NCBI RefSeq assembly: GCF_001879695.1 | Contig: NZ_MNBL01000105.1 | Span: 1-45,994, forward strand | Length of the DNA stretch: 45,994 bases | Direction: 5' to 3' | DNA from: Nioella sediminis | GTDB lineage: Bacteria; Pseudomonadota; Alphaproteobacteria; Rhodobacterales; Rhodobacteraceae | Part shown: positions 16,628-24,506 of the stretch, piece by piece | Numbering within the stretch: the first letter of the stretch is position 1 | Layout of the letters: every line of letters starts with the position of its first letter | The notes under the pieces: model-generated | Seen by the model: only the letters and a program-made list of their open reading frames with translations | The model's database searches: none | What the model was told of the DNA's origin: nothing | Position numbers and translations under genes: made by a program

Positions 16628-18196
16628 TCAGGCAAACCACCAGCGTTCCGCGATCCGGTGACCGTCGTTGCGCCAGTTGGAAGCCACCTGTTCGCCATGC
16701 ATCAGCGCATCGCTATGCGCGCCGACATAAGCCGCGAACATCGGGATCAGCGCGCCACCTTCGTCCGAACAGATCTGCTGCATCTCGAAATACATCTCGC
16801 GACGCAGGTCTTCGTTCAGCTCGGCACGGGCGGCCAGAAGCAGCTCGTTGAAGCGCTCATGGCTCCAGTAGGTTTCGTTCCACGGCGCGCCCGTTTCATA
16901 GGCGGTCGAGAACATCAGGTCCTGGGTCGGACGGCCGCCCCAGTAGGTGCCGCACCAGGGCAGCTGCATCCAGACGTTGGACCAATAACCATCGTTGGGT
17001 TCACGAACCACGTTGATATTGATCCCGGCCGCTGCCGCAGTTTCGGAATAGAGCACACCCGCATCGACCGCGCCCGCGAAGGCCGCATCGGCGAGGTGGA
17101 TATCTACGTCGAGACTGTCCACGCCCGCCTGCGCGAGGTAGTAGCGCGCGCGATCGGGATCGTAGGCTTTCTGCTCCAGCTCGGTATTGTAGTAAAGCTG
17201 GCCAGAGCCGATCGGATGGTCGTTTCCGACAGCGCCATAGCCGTTCAGGATTGTATCCACCAGCTGCTGACGGTCGATGGCATATTTCAGCGCCATGCGG
17301 ATGTTGTTGTCGCTGAACGGTGCTGCGCGGGTGTCCATCGGCAGGCCGTAATGCTGGTTGCCGGTGACCGACAGAACCACCACGCCCGGCGCACGCTGCA
17401 GCAGGTGCACGGTGTTGAGGTCGGCGGAGTCGATGTAGTCGACCTCGCCCGAGATCAGCGCGTTCTGACGCGCGGCGGCATCGTGGATGACGATCTGTTC
17501 GACCGCATCGAAATAGGCCGCGTCCGATTTCCAATAGCCTTCGTGGCGCGAATAGGTCGCCCCGACACCGAATTCGAGTTCCTCGATCTTGTAGGGGCCG
17601 CAGCCATCCATTGTCATCGGGTCGATGGCACCATCGCGCGAGGGCAGCATCGGCAGGTGATAATCGGCCAGCACGAAGGGGAAGTCGGCATTGCCAGAGG
17701 CCAGCGTGAAGATGACGTTCATGCCGTCAACGCGCATATCGGTGATCGGCGCCACGATCGGCGCGGCGGCCGAGGTGGAATCTTCGCCCATGTGGTGGCG
17801 CAGCGAGGCGACCACGTCTTCGGCGGTCAGGATATGGCCGGAATGGAACTGAACGCCGGACCGGATGGTGAACGTCCAGGTGGCGGCATCCGCCGAGGCT
17901 TCCCAGCTTTCCGCCAGTTCAGGAATCAGCGACCCGTCAGGCGCGATTTCCGTCAGGTAGTTGTTGCGGGTATGGGCCTGCAGAATGGTGAAGTCGTTTT
18001 CCCAAGACCCCGGATCCATCGAGTCGGTGGTGGAGCCATGGGCCTGAGCGACGCGCAGGGTGCCGCCACGGGTCGGCTGCGCCTGCGCTTTGCGGGCCCC
18101 CATTGAGCTGATCAGCGCCGCACCGCCAATGGCAGACGCGCCTTTCAGCACGCCACGGCGGCTTACACCGCCCGAAAGAAGTGAAGTTTTCGTCAT
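16628..18196 (-). CDS. Tat-exported ABC substrate-binding protein (SBP_bac_5 family)
   Basis: The product has 522 residues. The N-terminus has a twin-arginine signal, SRRGVLKG with Arg13-Arg14, a hydrophobic stretch, and a likely cleavage at AQA|Q (39|40). The mature protein follows the family 5 (peptide/nickel/osmolyte) pattern: GGTLRVAQAHGSTTDSMDP, then AESWEASADAATWTFTIRSG, and NIRMALKYAIDRQQLVDTIL. It captures a solute in the periplasm for the permeases downstream. Tat export implies folding before secretion. It is first in its operon and divergent from betC across a 480-base intergenic region. Substrate unknown; a choline ester is a hypothesis. Confidence 0.92.
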   Translation of the reverse strand: MTKTSLLSGGVSRRGVLKGASAIGGAALISSMGARKAQAQPTRGGTLRVAQAHGSTTDSMDPGSWENDFTILQAHTRNNYLTEIAPDGSLIPELAESWEASADAATWTFTIRSGVQFHSGHILTAEDVVASLRHHMGEDSTSAAAPIVAPITDMRVDGMNVIFTLASGNADFPFVLADYHLPMLPSRDGAIDPMTMDGCGPYKIEELEFGVGATYSRHEGYWKSDAAYFDAVEQIVIHDAAARQNALISGEVDYIDSADLNTVHLLQRAPGVVVLSVTGNQHYGLPMDTRAAPFSDNNIRMALKYAIDRQQLVDTILNGYGAVGNDHPIGSGQLYYNTELEQKAYDPDRARYYLAQAGVDSLDVDIHLADAAFAGAVDAGVLYSETAAAAGININVVREPNDGYWSNVWMQLPWCGTYWGGRPTQDLMFSTAYETGAPWNETYWSHERFNELLLAARAELNEDLRREMYFEMQQICSDEGGALIPMFAAYVGAHSDALMHGEQVASNWRNDGHRIAERWWFA

Positions 18197-18236
18197 GTTG
18201 CTTTCTCCGCTGTTGTCATAGTTCTTTCGAGTTTCT

Positions 18237-18253
18237 CACAGTCTCGAGCTGTG
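18237..18253. promoter_or_regulatory. Inverted repeat near the binding-protein promoter
   Basis: CACAG-TCTCGAG-CTGTG, with 5-base arms around a CTCGAG centre, lies 41-57 bases upstream of the binding-protein start. Candidate operator; no regulator gene is adjacent. Confidence 0.35.
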
Positions 18254-18423
18254 TTTCGTTGGCCCGCATGGTCAGGAGCAGGGACTGTCATCGGCCTTCC
18301 GTCGCATGGTCCAAGCCATGTTTTAAGCTAAACGGCTTTCGATATGCGCGGCAAGTGGTCTGAGCTGCACCCCCTGGGTCCCAATCGAAACAATGATCCT
18401 CAAATCCGCAAGCCAATTGCCCT

Positions 18424-18443
18424 GTTTTCGAGTTTTTCGAAAC
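18424..18443. promoter_or_regulatory. Inverted repeat in the betC divergent region
   Basis: GTTTTCGA and TCGAAAC face each other across 5 bases, one arm having an additional T. It sits mid-way between the two divergent genes. Confidence 0.25.
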
Positions 18444-18567
18444 CTCAGTTCCGGAGTTCTGGCATGATGGCATCAAGTGCAGCGAGTCCATGGGGGCACT
18501 CTTGCACGGGTTTCCGAGGGCGAAAACCCAAATTCGACCGGTGATTGACGATTTGCGACACCGTTTC

Positions 18568-18592
18568 CGCAAAAGAAAGAAATTTTCTTGCG
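18568..18592. promoter_or_regulatory. 25-base imperfect palindrome upstream of betC
   Basis: The outer arms CGCAA and TTGCG match perfectly and the inner bases are A/T-rich with partial symmetry (GAAA / TTTC). It lies 85-109 bases before the betC ATG, a plausible operator position. Confidence 0.4.
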
Positions 18593-18676
18593 TCCGGCCC
18601 GGATCTTCATGTCATTGACACTGCACGTGCCCGATCGGCGCCGTGCCCGGCCACCCCCCGAAAAGAGGACAAACAG

Positions 18677-20212
18677 ATGCAAAGGCCCCCGAATATCGTG
18701 CTGATCATGGCCGATCAGCTTGCCCCGCAGTTCACGGGCACCTACGGCCATCCGGTGGTGAAAACCCCGAATATGGATGCTTTGGCCGCACGCGGAACGC
18801 GCTTTGATTCCGCCTATTGCAACTCGCCGCTCTGCGCGCCGTCGCGGGCGTCTTTCATGACCGGTCAACTGGTTTCGAAAATCGGGGCCTATGACAATGC
18901 CGCTGAATTCCCCGCATCGATCCCCACATTTGCCCATTACCTCAGGATGATGGGGTATCGCACCTGCCTGTCCGGCAAGATGCACTTTGTCGGCCCGGAT
19001 CAGCTGCACGGGTTCGAAGAACGGCTGACCACCGATGTCTATCCGTCCGATCATGCCTGGACGCCGGACTGGACCAACCCGCACGAGCGGATCGACAAGT
19101 GGTATCACAATATGGAGTCCGTGCAGCAGGCCGGACCTGCCGCGACCACGTTTCAGATCGAGTATGACGAAGAGGCGACCTTCCTCGCCCGCCGCCGCAT
19201 TCTTGAATATGCGATGCGCGGGACTGCGCCCTTTGCCATGGTGGTCAGCCTCATCCACCCGCATGACCCCTATGTGCCTCGGCCCGAGTTCTGGAACCTC
19301 TATTCCGACGAAGAGATCGACATGCCCCAAACCGGACTGACGGATGACCCACACACGCTGCGCGTGCATCACGGGATCGGCGCGGATGCGCAACCGGTGA
19401 CGGAGCAGGAGATCCGCAATGCACGCCACGGCTACTATGCCAACACGTCCTATTTCGACTCCAAGGTCGGCGAGATCGTGAAGGCGTTGGAGGAATCCGG
19501 GCAGTTGGAGAACACGATCGTCATCGTGACCTCGGATCATGGCGACATGCTTGGCGAACGCGGGCTCTGGTACAAGATGAGCTTCTTCGAGCATTCCGCT
19601 CGAATCCCAATGATAATTGCGGGTCCGGGTGTCGGGAACCGGACCGTGGCAGAGCCCGTCAGCCTGCTGGATATCCTGCCGACCTTCCTCGATATCGCGG
19701 CCTCCACGGGGCAAACTGCCCCCGATCCGGCAATGGATCTGGATGGGCGGTCGCTCTGGCCACTGCTTCAGGGGGCTGTGGATAACCCGGATGGCGGAGA
19801 GGTGCTTGGGGAGTACTGTGCGGAATGTGCAAGCCATCCGATCTTCATGATCCGGCGTGGCCCCTGGAAATACATCCACTGTGAGGTTGATCCTCCTCAA
19901 TTATTTGATATTTCCTCAGATCCTTTTGAGCGTGAAAATCTGGCAGATGATCCCGCGCATGCGCAGAAAGTCGCAGAATTCAAAGCGTTCATTTCAGAGA
20001 AATGGCAGGAAGAACCGCTCTACGAGGCTGTTTTGGCCAGCCAGAAGCGACGAGGACCGGTGCATCGCGCGATGGAGATCGGGAACCTGGTGAGTTGGGA
20101 CTATCAGCCGCCCCGCGACGCCGCGCAGGAATTCGTGCGCAACCATATGGATTGGACGGTGGCGGCAGAGATGACCCGCTTTCCACCTTTCAAAGCAAAA
20201 TCAGATAGTTAA
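18677..20212 (+). CDS. betC: Choline sulfatase
   Basis: The product has 511 residues from ATG 18677, chosen because AGAGGAC lies 7 bases upstream and MQRPPNIVLIMADQ is the normal sulfatase N-terminus. It hydrolyses choline-O-sulfate to choline and sulfate, feeding betaine synthesis and giving sulfur. The formylglycine motif is C-A-P-S-R with Cys53; Asp13 is a metal ligand, and TSDHGDMLGERG supplies further metal ligands. Typical choline-sulfatase features are GAYDNAAEFPASIPTF, a SGKMHFVGPDQLHGFEERL block, and the family-specific C-terminal tail (NHMDWTVAAEMTRFPPF) involved in oligomerisation. No betA, betB or betI is adjacent. The divergent ABC importer may supply the substrate. Confidence 0.94.
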   Translation: MQRPPNIVLIMADQLAPQFTGTYGHPVVKTPNMDALAARGTRFDSAYCNSPLCAPSRASFMTGQLVSKIGAYDNAAEFPASIPTFAHYLRMMGYRTCLSGKMHFVGPDQLHGFEERLTTDVYPSDHAWTPDWTNPHERIDKWYHNMESVQQAGPAATTFQIEYDEEATFLARRRILEYAMRGTAPFAMVVSLIHPHDPYVPRPEFWNLYSDEEIDMPQTGLTDDPHTLRVHHGIGADAQPVTEQEIRNARHGYYANTSYFDSKVGEIVKALEESGQLENTIVIVTSDHGDMLGERGLWYKMSFFEHSARIPMIIAGPGVGNRTVAEPVSLLDILPTFLDIAASTGQTAPDPAMDLDGRSLWPLLQGAVDNPDGGEVLGEYCAECASHPIFMIRRGPWKYIHCEVDPPQLFDISSDPFERENLADDPAHAQKVAEFKAFISEKWQEEPLYEAVLASQKRRGPVHRAMEIGNLVSWDYQPPRDAAQEFVRNHMDWTVAAEMTRFPPFKAKSDS

Positions 20213-20236
20213 AAAAAGACTACTCGCCTTTAGGAT

Positions 20237-20248
20237 GTTTGATCAAAC
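20237..20248. repeat. 12-base perfect palindrome GTTTGATCAAAC
   Basis: It lies between the betC stop and the terminator hairpin. The same TTTGATCAAA core recurs at 39104-39115. Function unknown. Confidence 0.4.
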
Positions 20249-20255
20249 AAAAGAG

Positions 20256-20285
20256 TGCCCCGCCAGTTCCAAACCTGGCGGGGCA
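20256..20285. terminator. Bidirectional terminator between betC and the phosphotransferase operon
   Basis: A perfect 11-bp stem TGCCCCGCCAG / CTGGCGGGGCA with an 8-base loop. On the minus strand it is followed by CTCTTTTGTTTG, a good U-tract; on the plus strand the tail is weak. Confidence 0.8.
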
Positions 20286-20394
20286 TTGCCTTGAATGGAT
20301 CCTGCGGCCATTCTTCATGAATGACTCGAAAGTCGCTCAACAACTACTTGGATTCCAATAATGAATCTGATTTCAACGACTTAGAGCGGCCGTG

Positions 20395-21414
20395 TCAGCC
20401 CTGCCCGTCAAGAATTTCACAGGCTTTTTCGGCCAAAGGAGCAGCCAGCGCCCCCACCTGCAAGGCCCGATCCGAAGACGCATTGCCCTGCAATCCGCGA
20501 TAACCCACGCCCTGCACGATGGCGGCCAACCGAAACAGGCCGAAGACCAGATAGAACTCCCAGTTCTCGATCCCTGAAAGCCCCATTCTGTCACAATACC
20601 GCGCGACGTATTCCTCTTCCGTCGGCACGCCAAGACTTGCCCGGTCCACCCCCTGCAATCCGCTCAGCACAGGCCCCGGCGGCATCCGCCACAACATGCA
20701 TTGATAGGCCAGATCGGCCAGCGGATGGCCGAGCGTAGACAGTTCCCAATCCATCACCGCGATCAACCTGGGCGTGTCTGGCGCGAACATCACATTGTCC
20801 AGCCTGTAATCGCCATGCACCAGCGACACGCGCCCGTCATCGGCCACCATATTGGCACCCAACCAGTCGATGATCCGCTCCATCGCCGGGATCGGCCCGG
20901 TTTCCGTTGCCCGGTATTGGCGCACCCAAGTGGCGTATTGGCGGTCATAGTAGCTGCCCGCCCTGCCGAAATCAGACAGGCCCACGGCCGCCAGATCCAC
21001 ACTATGGATCGCCGCGAGCGCCACGTTCATCTGATCATAGATCTCTGCCCGCATCTCAGGGTCCATCCCCGGCAGCGACGGGTCCCAAAAGACCCGCCCC
21101 TCGACAAATTCCATCACGTAGAACATCGCCCCAAGCACGCTGTCATCGGCACAGAGATGCAGGGCACGTGCCACCGGCACATCCGTTTGGGCCAGTGCCG
21201 ACAACACCCTAAACTCCCTGTCCACCGCATGGGCCGATTTCAGCAACTCGCCCGGTGGTTTGCGGCGCAGCACATAGGCCCCGCTTTCGGCGCGCAGCTT
21301 GTAGGTCGGGTTAGACTGGCCATCCGAGAATTTCTGTGCCGTGCGCAGCCCGCGAAAGCCCGGAAGATGCGCCTCCAGGTAGCTGCCTAACCGTCGGAGC
21401 TCCGCCTCTTCCAT
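20395..21414 (-). CDS. APH-family phosphotransferase (LvaA/ACAD10-11 kinase-like)
   Basis: The product has 339 residues of the aminoglycoside/choline kinase-like fold. The catalytic loop is HGDYRLDN (200-207, Asp202 as base) and the metal-binding MDWE has Asp222, followed by STLGHPLADLAY. Genes of this type paired with acyl-CoA dehydrogenases resemble LvaA of levulinate catabolism and the kinase domain of ACAD10/ACAD11, which phosphorylate 4-hydroxyacyl-CoA. The start codon overlaps the dehydrogenase stop by one base (TGATG at 21414), so the two are translated together. True drug resistance is unlikely in this context. The substrate is inferred from neighbours only. Confidence 0.88.
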   Translation of the reverse strand: MEEAELRRLGSYLEAHLPGFRGLRTAQKFSDGQSNPTYKLRAESGAYVLRRKPPGELLKSAHAVDREFRVLSALAQTDVPVARALHLCADDSVLGAMFYVMEFVEGRVFWDPSLPGMDPEMRAEIYDQMNVALAAIHSVDLAAVGLSDFGRAGSYYDRQYATWVRQYRATETGPIPAMERIIDWLGANMVADDGRVSLVHGDYRLDNVMFAPDTPRLIAVMDWELSTLGHPLADLAYQCMLWRMPPGPVLSGLQGVDRASLGVPTEEEYVARYCDRMGLSGIENWEFYLVFGLFRLAAIVQGVGYRGLQGNASSDRALQVGALAAPLAEKACEILDGQG

Positions 21415-22640
21415 CAGACCGGCCCCTTATTGCCCTCGTGATGCGCCCTGACCAGCTGCCGCCCAAGCGCCATCATGTGCACCTGGTCAGGCCCGTCGGC
21501 AAAGCGTATCTGTCTGGCATAATTAAACAATTCCGCCAGAGGAAGGTCCTGGGTCAACCCCTTTCCGCCGTGGATCTGGATCGAGCGGTCTATCACCGTC
21601 TGTGCCATCATCGGGGCGACGATCTTGATTGCGGAAATCAGGTCTTTCGCGGCTTTCGCCCCGTCCCGGTCGATCTTGGCAGCCGCTTTCAACGTCAGCA
21701 GCCGGGCCTGTTCGATCTCGCACCAGCTTTTGGCGATGTCCTCCCGCACCGACTGGTGCTGGCTGAGCCGCCGGCCAAAGGTTTCACGCTCCTCCACCCG
21801 GTCCATCATCAGCTCCAGCGCCCTCTGCGCGGCCCCGACCAGCCGCATGCAATGGTGAATGCGTCCCGGCCCGAGCCGCCCTTGCGCAATTTCGAACCCC
21901 CTGCCCTCGCCAAGCAGCAGGTTGTCCGCTGGCACCCGCACATTGTCGAATTCAATCTCCGCCTCGCCAAAGGGCGCATCCGCATAGCCAAATGTTGTGA
22001 CATGACGCAGAATTTTCAGCCCCGGCGCATCCCGCGGCACCAGGATCATGCTTTGCTGCTTGTGGCGGTCGGGATTGTCCGGGTCCGACTTGCCCATGAC
22101 GATGAACACCGCACAGCTTTCCCGCATGCCCCCGGTCGTGTACCACTTGCGCCCGTTCACCACGTAGCTATCGCCATCGCGGCGGATCTCCGTGCGGATA
22201 TTCGTGGCGTCCGAGGACGCGACATCGGGTTCCGTCATCGCGAACCCGGACCGGATTTCGCCCGCCAGCAAAGGCTCCAGCCAGCGCGTCTTCTGCGCGT
22301 CGGAACCATAAAGCATAAGCGTTTCCATGTTGCCCGTATCAGGCGCGTTGCAGTTGAAAATCTCGGGCGCCCACCAGACCCGGCCCATGATCTCGGCCAG
22401 CGGCGCATATTCGAGGTTCGACAGCTCCCCGCCATGGGCCTTGGGACGGAAGAGGTTCCACAACCCCGCCGCGCGGGCCTTTTGCTTCAGATCCTCGTAG
22501 AAATCGGGCGTGCGAAACGGCGTCTCCGTGGCCTCGAAATGCCGCGCGAAGACCGGTTCCGCCGGATAGATATGTGCCTCCATGAACTCGGTCAGGCGCG
22601 CCTGCATCTCGCGCATCTTCGGCGTCGGTTCGAAATCCAC
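21414..22640 (-). CDS. Acyl-CoA dehydrogenase family protein (ACAD11/LvaC-like)
   Basis: The product has 408 residues. Visible family features are the N-terminal helical domain, the FAD/substrate region (GFAMTEPDVASSDATN followed by KWYTTGGMRESCAVF), and the C-terminal RxxxFGRRLSQHQSVREDIAKSW segment and IHGGKGLTQDLPLAELF. The enzyme uses FAD and normally passes electrons to ETF. In ACAD10/11-type pathways the dehydrogenase acts on the phosphorylated 4-hydroxyacyl-CoA to eliminate phosphate, giving an enoyl-CoA. It is first in a two-gene operon with the kinase and divergent from two dehydrogenases. Simple fatty acyl-CoA oxidation is an alternative. Confidence 0.92.
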   Translation of the reverse strand: MDFEPTPKMREMQARLTEFMEAHIYPAEPVFARHFEATETPFRTPDFYEDLKQKARAAGLWNLFRPKAHGGELSNLEYAPLAEIMGRVWWAPEIFNCNAPDTGNMETLMLYGSDAQKTRWLEPLLAGEIRSGFAMTEPDVASSDATNIRTEIRRDGDSYVVNGRKWYTTGGMRESCAVFIVMGKSDPDNPDRHKQQSMILVPRDAPGLKILRHVTTFGYADAPFGEAEIEFDNVRVPADNLLLGEGRGFEIAQGRLGPGRIHHCMRLVGAAQRALELMMDRVEERETFGRRLSQHQSVREDIAKSWCEIEQARLLTLKAAAKIDRDGAKAAKDLISAIKIVAPMMAQTVIDRSIQIHGGKGLTQDLPLAELFNYARQIRFADGPDQVHMMALGRQLVRAHHEGNKGPV

Positions 22641-22730
22641 CGGTTCTGTCCTCCCTCGCTGGCTGGCGCTACGTTCCGGGTGCGGCCATGTGCTGTCAAC
22701 TGTGCCGTGGTGTCATTTCCCACAAACCCC

Positions 22731-22749
22731 CGAAAGCCCTTGCCTTTCG
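22731..22749. promoter_or_regulatory. Inverted repeat in divergent promoter region
   Basis: CGAAAG-N7-CTTTCG lies in the 150-base gap between the acyl-CoA dehydrogenase and the first short-chain dehydrogenase. A regulator bound here could control both directions. Confidence 0.4.
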
Positions 22750-22790
22750 TCTCCTCCTCTCTAGCCTTTCCAGAAAAGAGAGGCGCAGAC

Positions 22791-23564
22791 ATGACCATCC
22801 AACCGCATCCGCTATTCGACCTCACCGGGCGCGTGGCGCTTGTCACCGGCGCCAGTCGCGGCATCGGCGAGGAGATTGCGAAGATCCTGGCCGATCACGG
22901 CGCCCATGTGATCGTGTCCAGCCGCAAGATTGACGGCTGCACCGCCGTGGCCGAGGCCATCATCGCCGCAGGCGGCAGCGCAGAGGCCTTCGCCTGCCAT
23001 ATCGGCGACATGGACCAGATCACCGCCATTTTCGACCATATCAAGGCCACCCATGGACGGCTCGATATCCTCGTGAACAACGCCGCCACCAACCCCTATT
23101 TCGGGCATATCCTCGACACGGATCTCTCGACCTTTGAGAAGACGCTCGACGTCAATATCCGCGGCTATTTCTTCATGTCAGTCGAGGCGGGCAAGATGAT
23201 GCGCGATCAGGGCAAGGGCGCGATCGTCAACACGGCCTCTGTCAATGCGCTGGAACCGGGCGACATGCAGGGCACCTATTCCATCACCAAGGGCGCGGTC
23301 GTGAACATGACCCGCGCCTTCGCCAAGGAATGCGCGCCGCTTGGTATTCGCGTGAACGCTCTGGCACCGGGCTGGACCCGCACGCGTTTCGCAGGCGCGT
23401 TGCTGGACAGCGAAAAACACTACAACGACATCATGGCCCGCCTGCCGATGAAACGCCCCGCAGAGCCGTCAGAGATGGCGGGCGCGGTGCTCTATCTGGT
23501 TTCGGATGCCGCCAGTTACACCACCGGAGAACTGCTGGTCGTCGATGGCGGGCTGACCATATGA
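22791..23564 (+). CDS. Short-chain dehydrogenase/reductase (FabG-like), first of pair
   Basis: The product has 257 residues. The start at ATG 22791 has GAGAGG 7 bases upstream; the longer open frame to the left is antisense to the dehydrogenase. Cofactor motif TGASRGIG spans 19-26, NNAAT lies near 96-100, and the active-site set is Asn122, Ser150, Tyr163 and Lys167 (YSITK). The Ser-Ser-Arg after the second strand (IVSSRK) favours NADP(H), though this is only indicative. The likely reaction is oxidation or reduction of a 3-hydroxyacyl or other hydroxyl group within the adjacent acyl-CoA module. It overlaps the next gene as ATGA. Confidence 0.92.
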   Translation: MTIQPHPLFDLTGRVALVTGASRGIGEEIAKILADHGAHVIVSSRKIDGCTAVAEAIIAAGGSAEAFACHIGDMDQITAIFDHIKATHGRLDILVNNAATNPYFGHILDTDLSTFEKTLDVNIRGYFFMSVEAGKMMRDQGKGAIVNTASVNALEPGDMQGTYSITKGAVVNMTRAFAKECAPLGIRVNALAPGWTRTRFAGALLDSEKHYNDIMARLPMKRPAEPSEMAGAVLYLVSDAASYTTGELLVVDGGLTI

Positions 23565-24295
23565 AACGCTTTGACGGCAAGGTCGCGCTCATCACCGGGG
23601 CCGCAAGTGGCTTTGGCAAACTGCTGGCCGAGGCGCTTGCCGCAGAGGGCGCCCTTCTGGTCATGGGGGACCGCAACAAATGGGGTCTGCGCCATGTCGC
23701 GCGGGGGCATCTGGCCACTTACATGCGCTGTGACGTGACGAAAGAGGATCGCGTGAAGGCGCTCTGTGACCTCGCCATCGAACAGTTCGGCAAGCTCGAT
23801 ATTGCGGTGAACAACGCCGGAATCGCAGGCCCGATGAAACCCCTGACCGAGATCCGCGAGGATGAGTTCGACCTCATTCACGCGGTCAACGCCAAGGGCA
23901 CGTTCTTCGGCCTCAAGCACCAGATCCCCCTGATGCGGGACACCGGCGGCGCGATCCTCAACGTGGCGTCGGTGGCGGGCCTCGGCGCCGCCCCCAAGCT
24001 GGCAGCCTATGCCGCCGCCAAACATGCGGTGGTGGGCCTCACGAAAACCGCCGCCATCGAGGAAGCGCGCAACAACATCCGCGTGAACGCCGTCTGCCCC
24101 TTCTACAGCCCCACGCCGATGGTCACCAATGGCGACATGGCCGACATGCAGGAGTTTCTCGCCAGTGCCTCCCCGATGAAACGTCTCGGAACGCCCGAGG
24201 AAATCACCGCCGCGATGATGGCGCTTCTCGATCCGGCCAACAGCTACATGACCGGTCAGGCCATCGCCATCGACGGGGGCGTCACCGCCTACTGA
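23561..24295 (+). CDS. Short-chain dehydrogenase/reductase, second of pair
   Basis: The product has 244 residues and starts inside the stop of the previous gene (ATGA, 23561-23564). Motifs: TGAASGFG (12-19), NNAG (84-87), Asn110, Ser137, Tyr150 and Lys154 (YAAAK). Asp37 after the second strand (VMGDRN) favours NAD(H), in contrast with its partner. The pair therefore may use different cofactors. It likely acts on the same substrate class as its neighbours (hydroxyacyl-CoA or the derived ketone). Confidence 0.92.
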   Translation: MKRFDGKVALITGAASGFGKLLAEALAAEGALLVMGDRNKWGLRHVARGHLATYMRCDVTKEDRVKALCDLAIEQFGKLDIAVNNAGIAGPMKPLTEIREDEFDLIHAVNAKGTFFGLKHQIPLMRDTGGAILNVASVAGLGAAPKLAAYAAAKHAVVGLTKTAAIEEARNNIRVNAVCPFYSPTPMVTNGDMADMQEFLASASPMKRLGTPEEITAAMMALLDPANSYMTGQAIAIDGGVTAY

Positions 24296-24304
24296 TCCTC
24301 TTCT

Positions 24305-24472
24305 TGGCCCAAATACTCCCGCCGGAGGCGTCCCAACCTCACCACCGGGGACAGGGCCTGACACCCAAGCGCCGTCCTCTCCACGCAACCGTGGCAACAC
24401 GCGCCGAGGAGGTCCCCGCGCAAGCGGGGGGTGACGAGGCGCGTTCACGGGTCGACGCCGAAGGCGGCGAAA
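24305..24472 (+). repeat. Dispersed structured intergenic repeat, copy A
   Basis: A 168-base element shared with 45781-45950 (170 bases). Both ends are exactly conserved over 25 bases (24305-24329 and 24448-24472 here). The left block folds as CTCC-CGCC-GGAG and the right block as CGCC-GAA-GGCG. The middle differs in sequence but keeps a two-stem fold: outer stem ACGCGCC/GGCGCGT (24399-24405 with 24438-24444) and inner hairpin CCCCGC-GCAA-GCGGGG (24414-24429), with 8 unpaired bases on each side. It lies between convergent genes, downstream of the dehydrogenase pair. No coding potential is evident. It could be a 3' UTR element, a small RNA or a mobile non-coding repeat. Confidence 0.75.
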
Positions 24473-24478
24473 CGAAAA

Positions 24479-24499
24479 GGGCGGCCCCGAAGGCCGCCC
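24479..24499 (-). terminator. Terminator of the polyamine-type ABC operon
   Basis: A perfect 8-bp stem GGGCGGCC / GGCCGCCC with loop CCGAA. On the minus strand it is followed by CTTTTCG, giving a short U-tract right after the last permease gene. Confidence 0.75.
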
Positions 24500-24506
24500 T
24501 GATCCG

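Larger units (their letters stand above)
18197..18676. promoter_or_regulatory. Divergent regulatory region between ABC importer operon and betC
   Basis: These 480 bases carry no credible gene: the plus frame open from 18545 lacks a ribosome site and conserved residues before the betC start. Three inverted repeats are present (18237-18253, 18424-18443, 18568-18592). The AT content is higher than in the flanking genes, as expected for promoters. The length allows separate promoters plus regulator sites for both directions. Confidence 0.6.

Noticed and set aside
18545-18676. 44-residue N-terminal extension of betC
   Set aside because: No ribosome site at the upstream ATG and the sulfatase fold begins at MQRPPNIVLIMADQ; the extension covers promoter sequence and a palindrome.
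20395-21414. Aminoglycoside resistance gene
   Set aside because: APH fold is present, but overlap with an acyl-CoA dehydrogenase gene and the ACAD10/11-like sequence point to metabolism.
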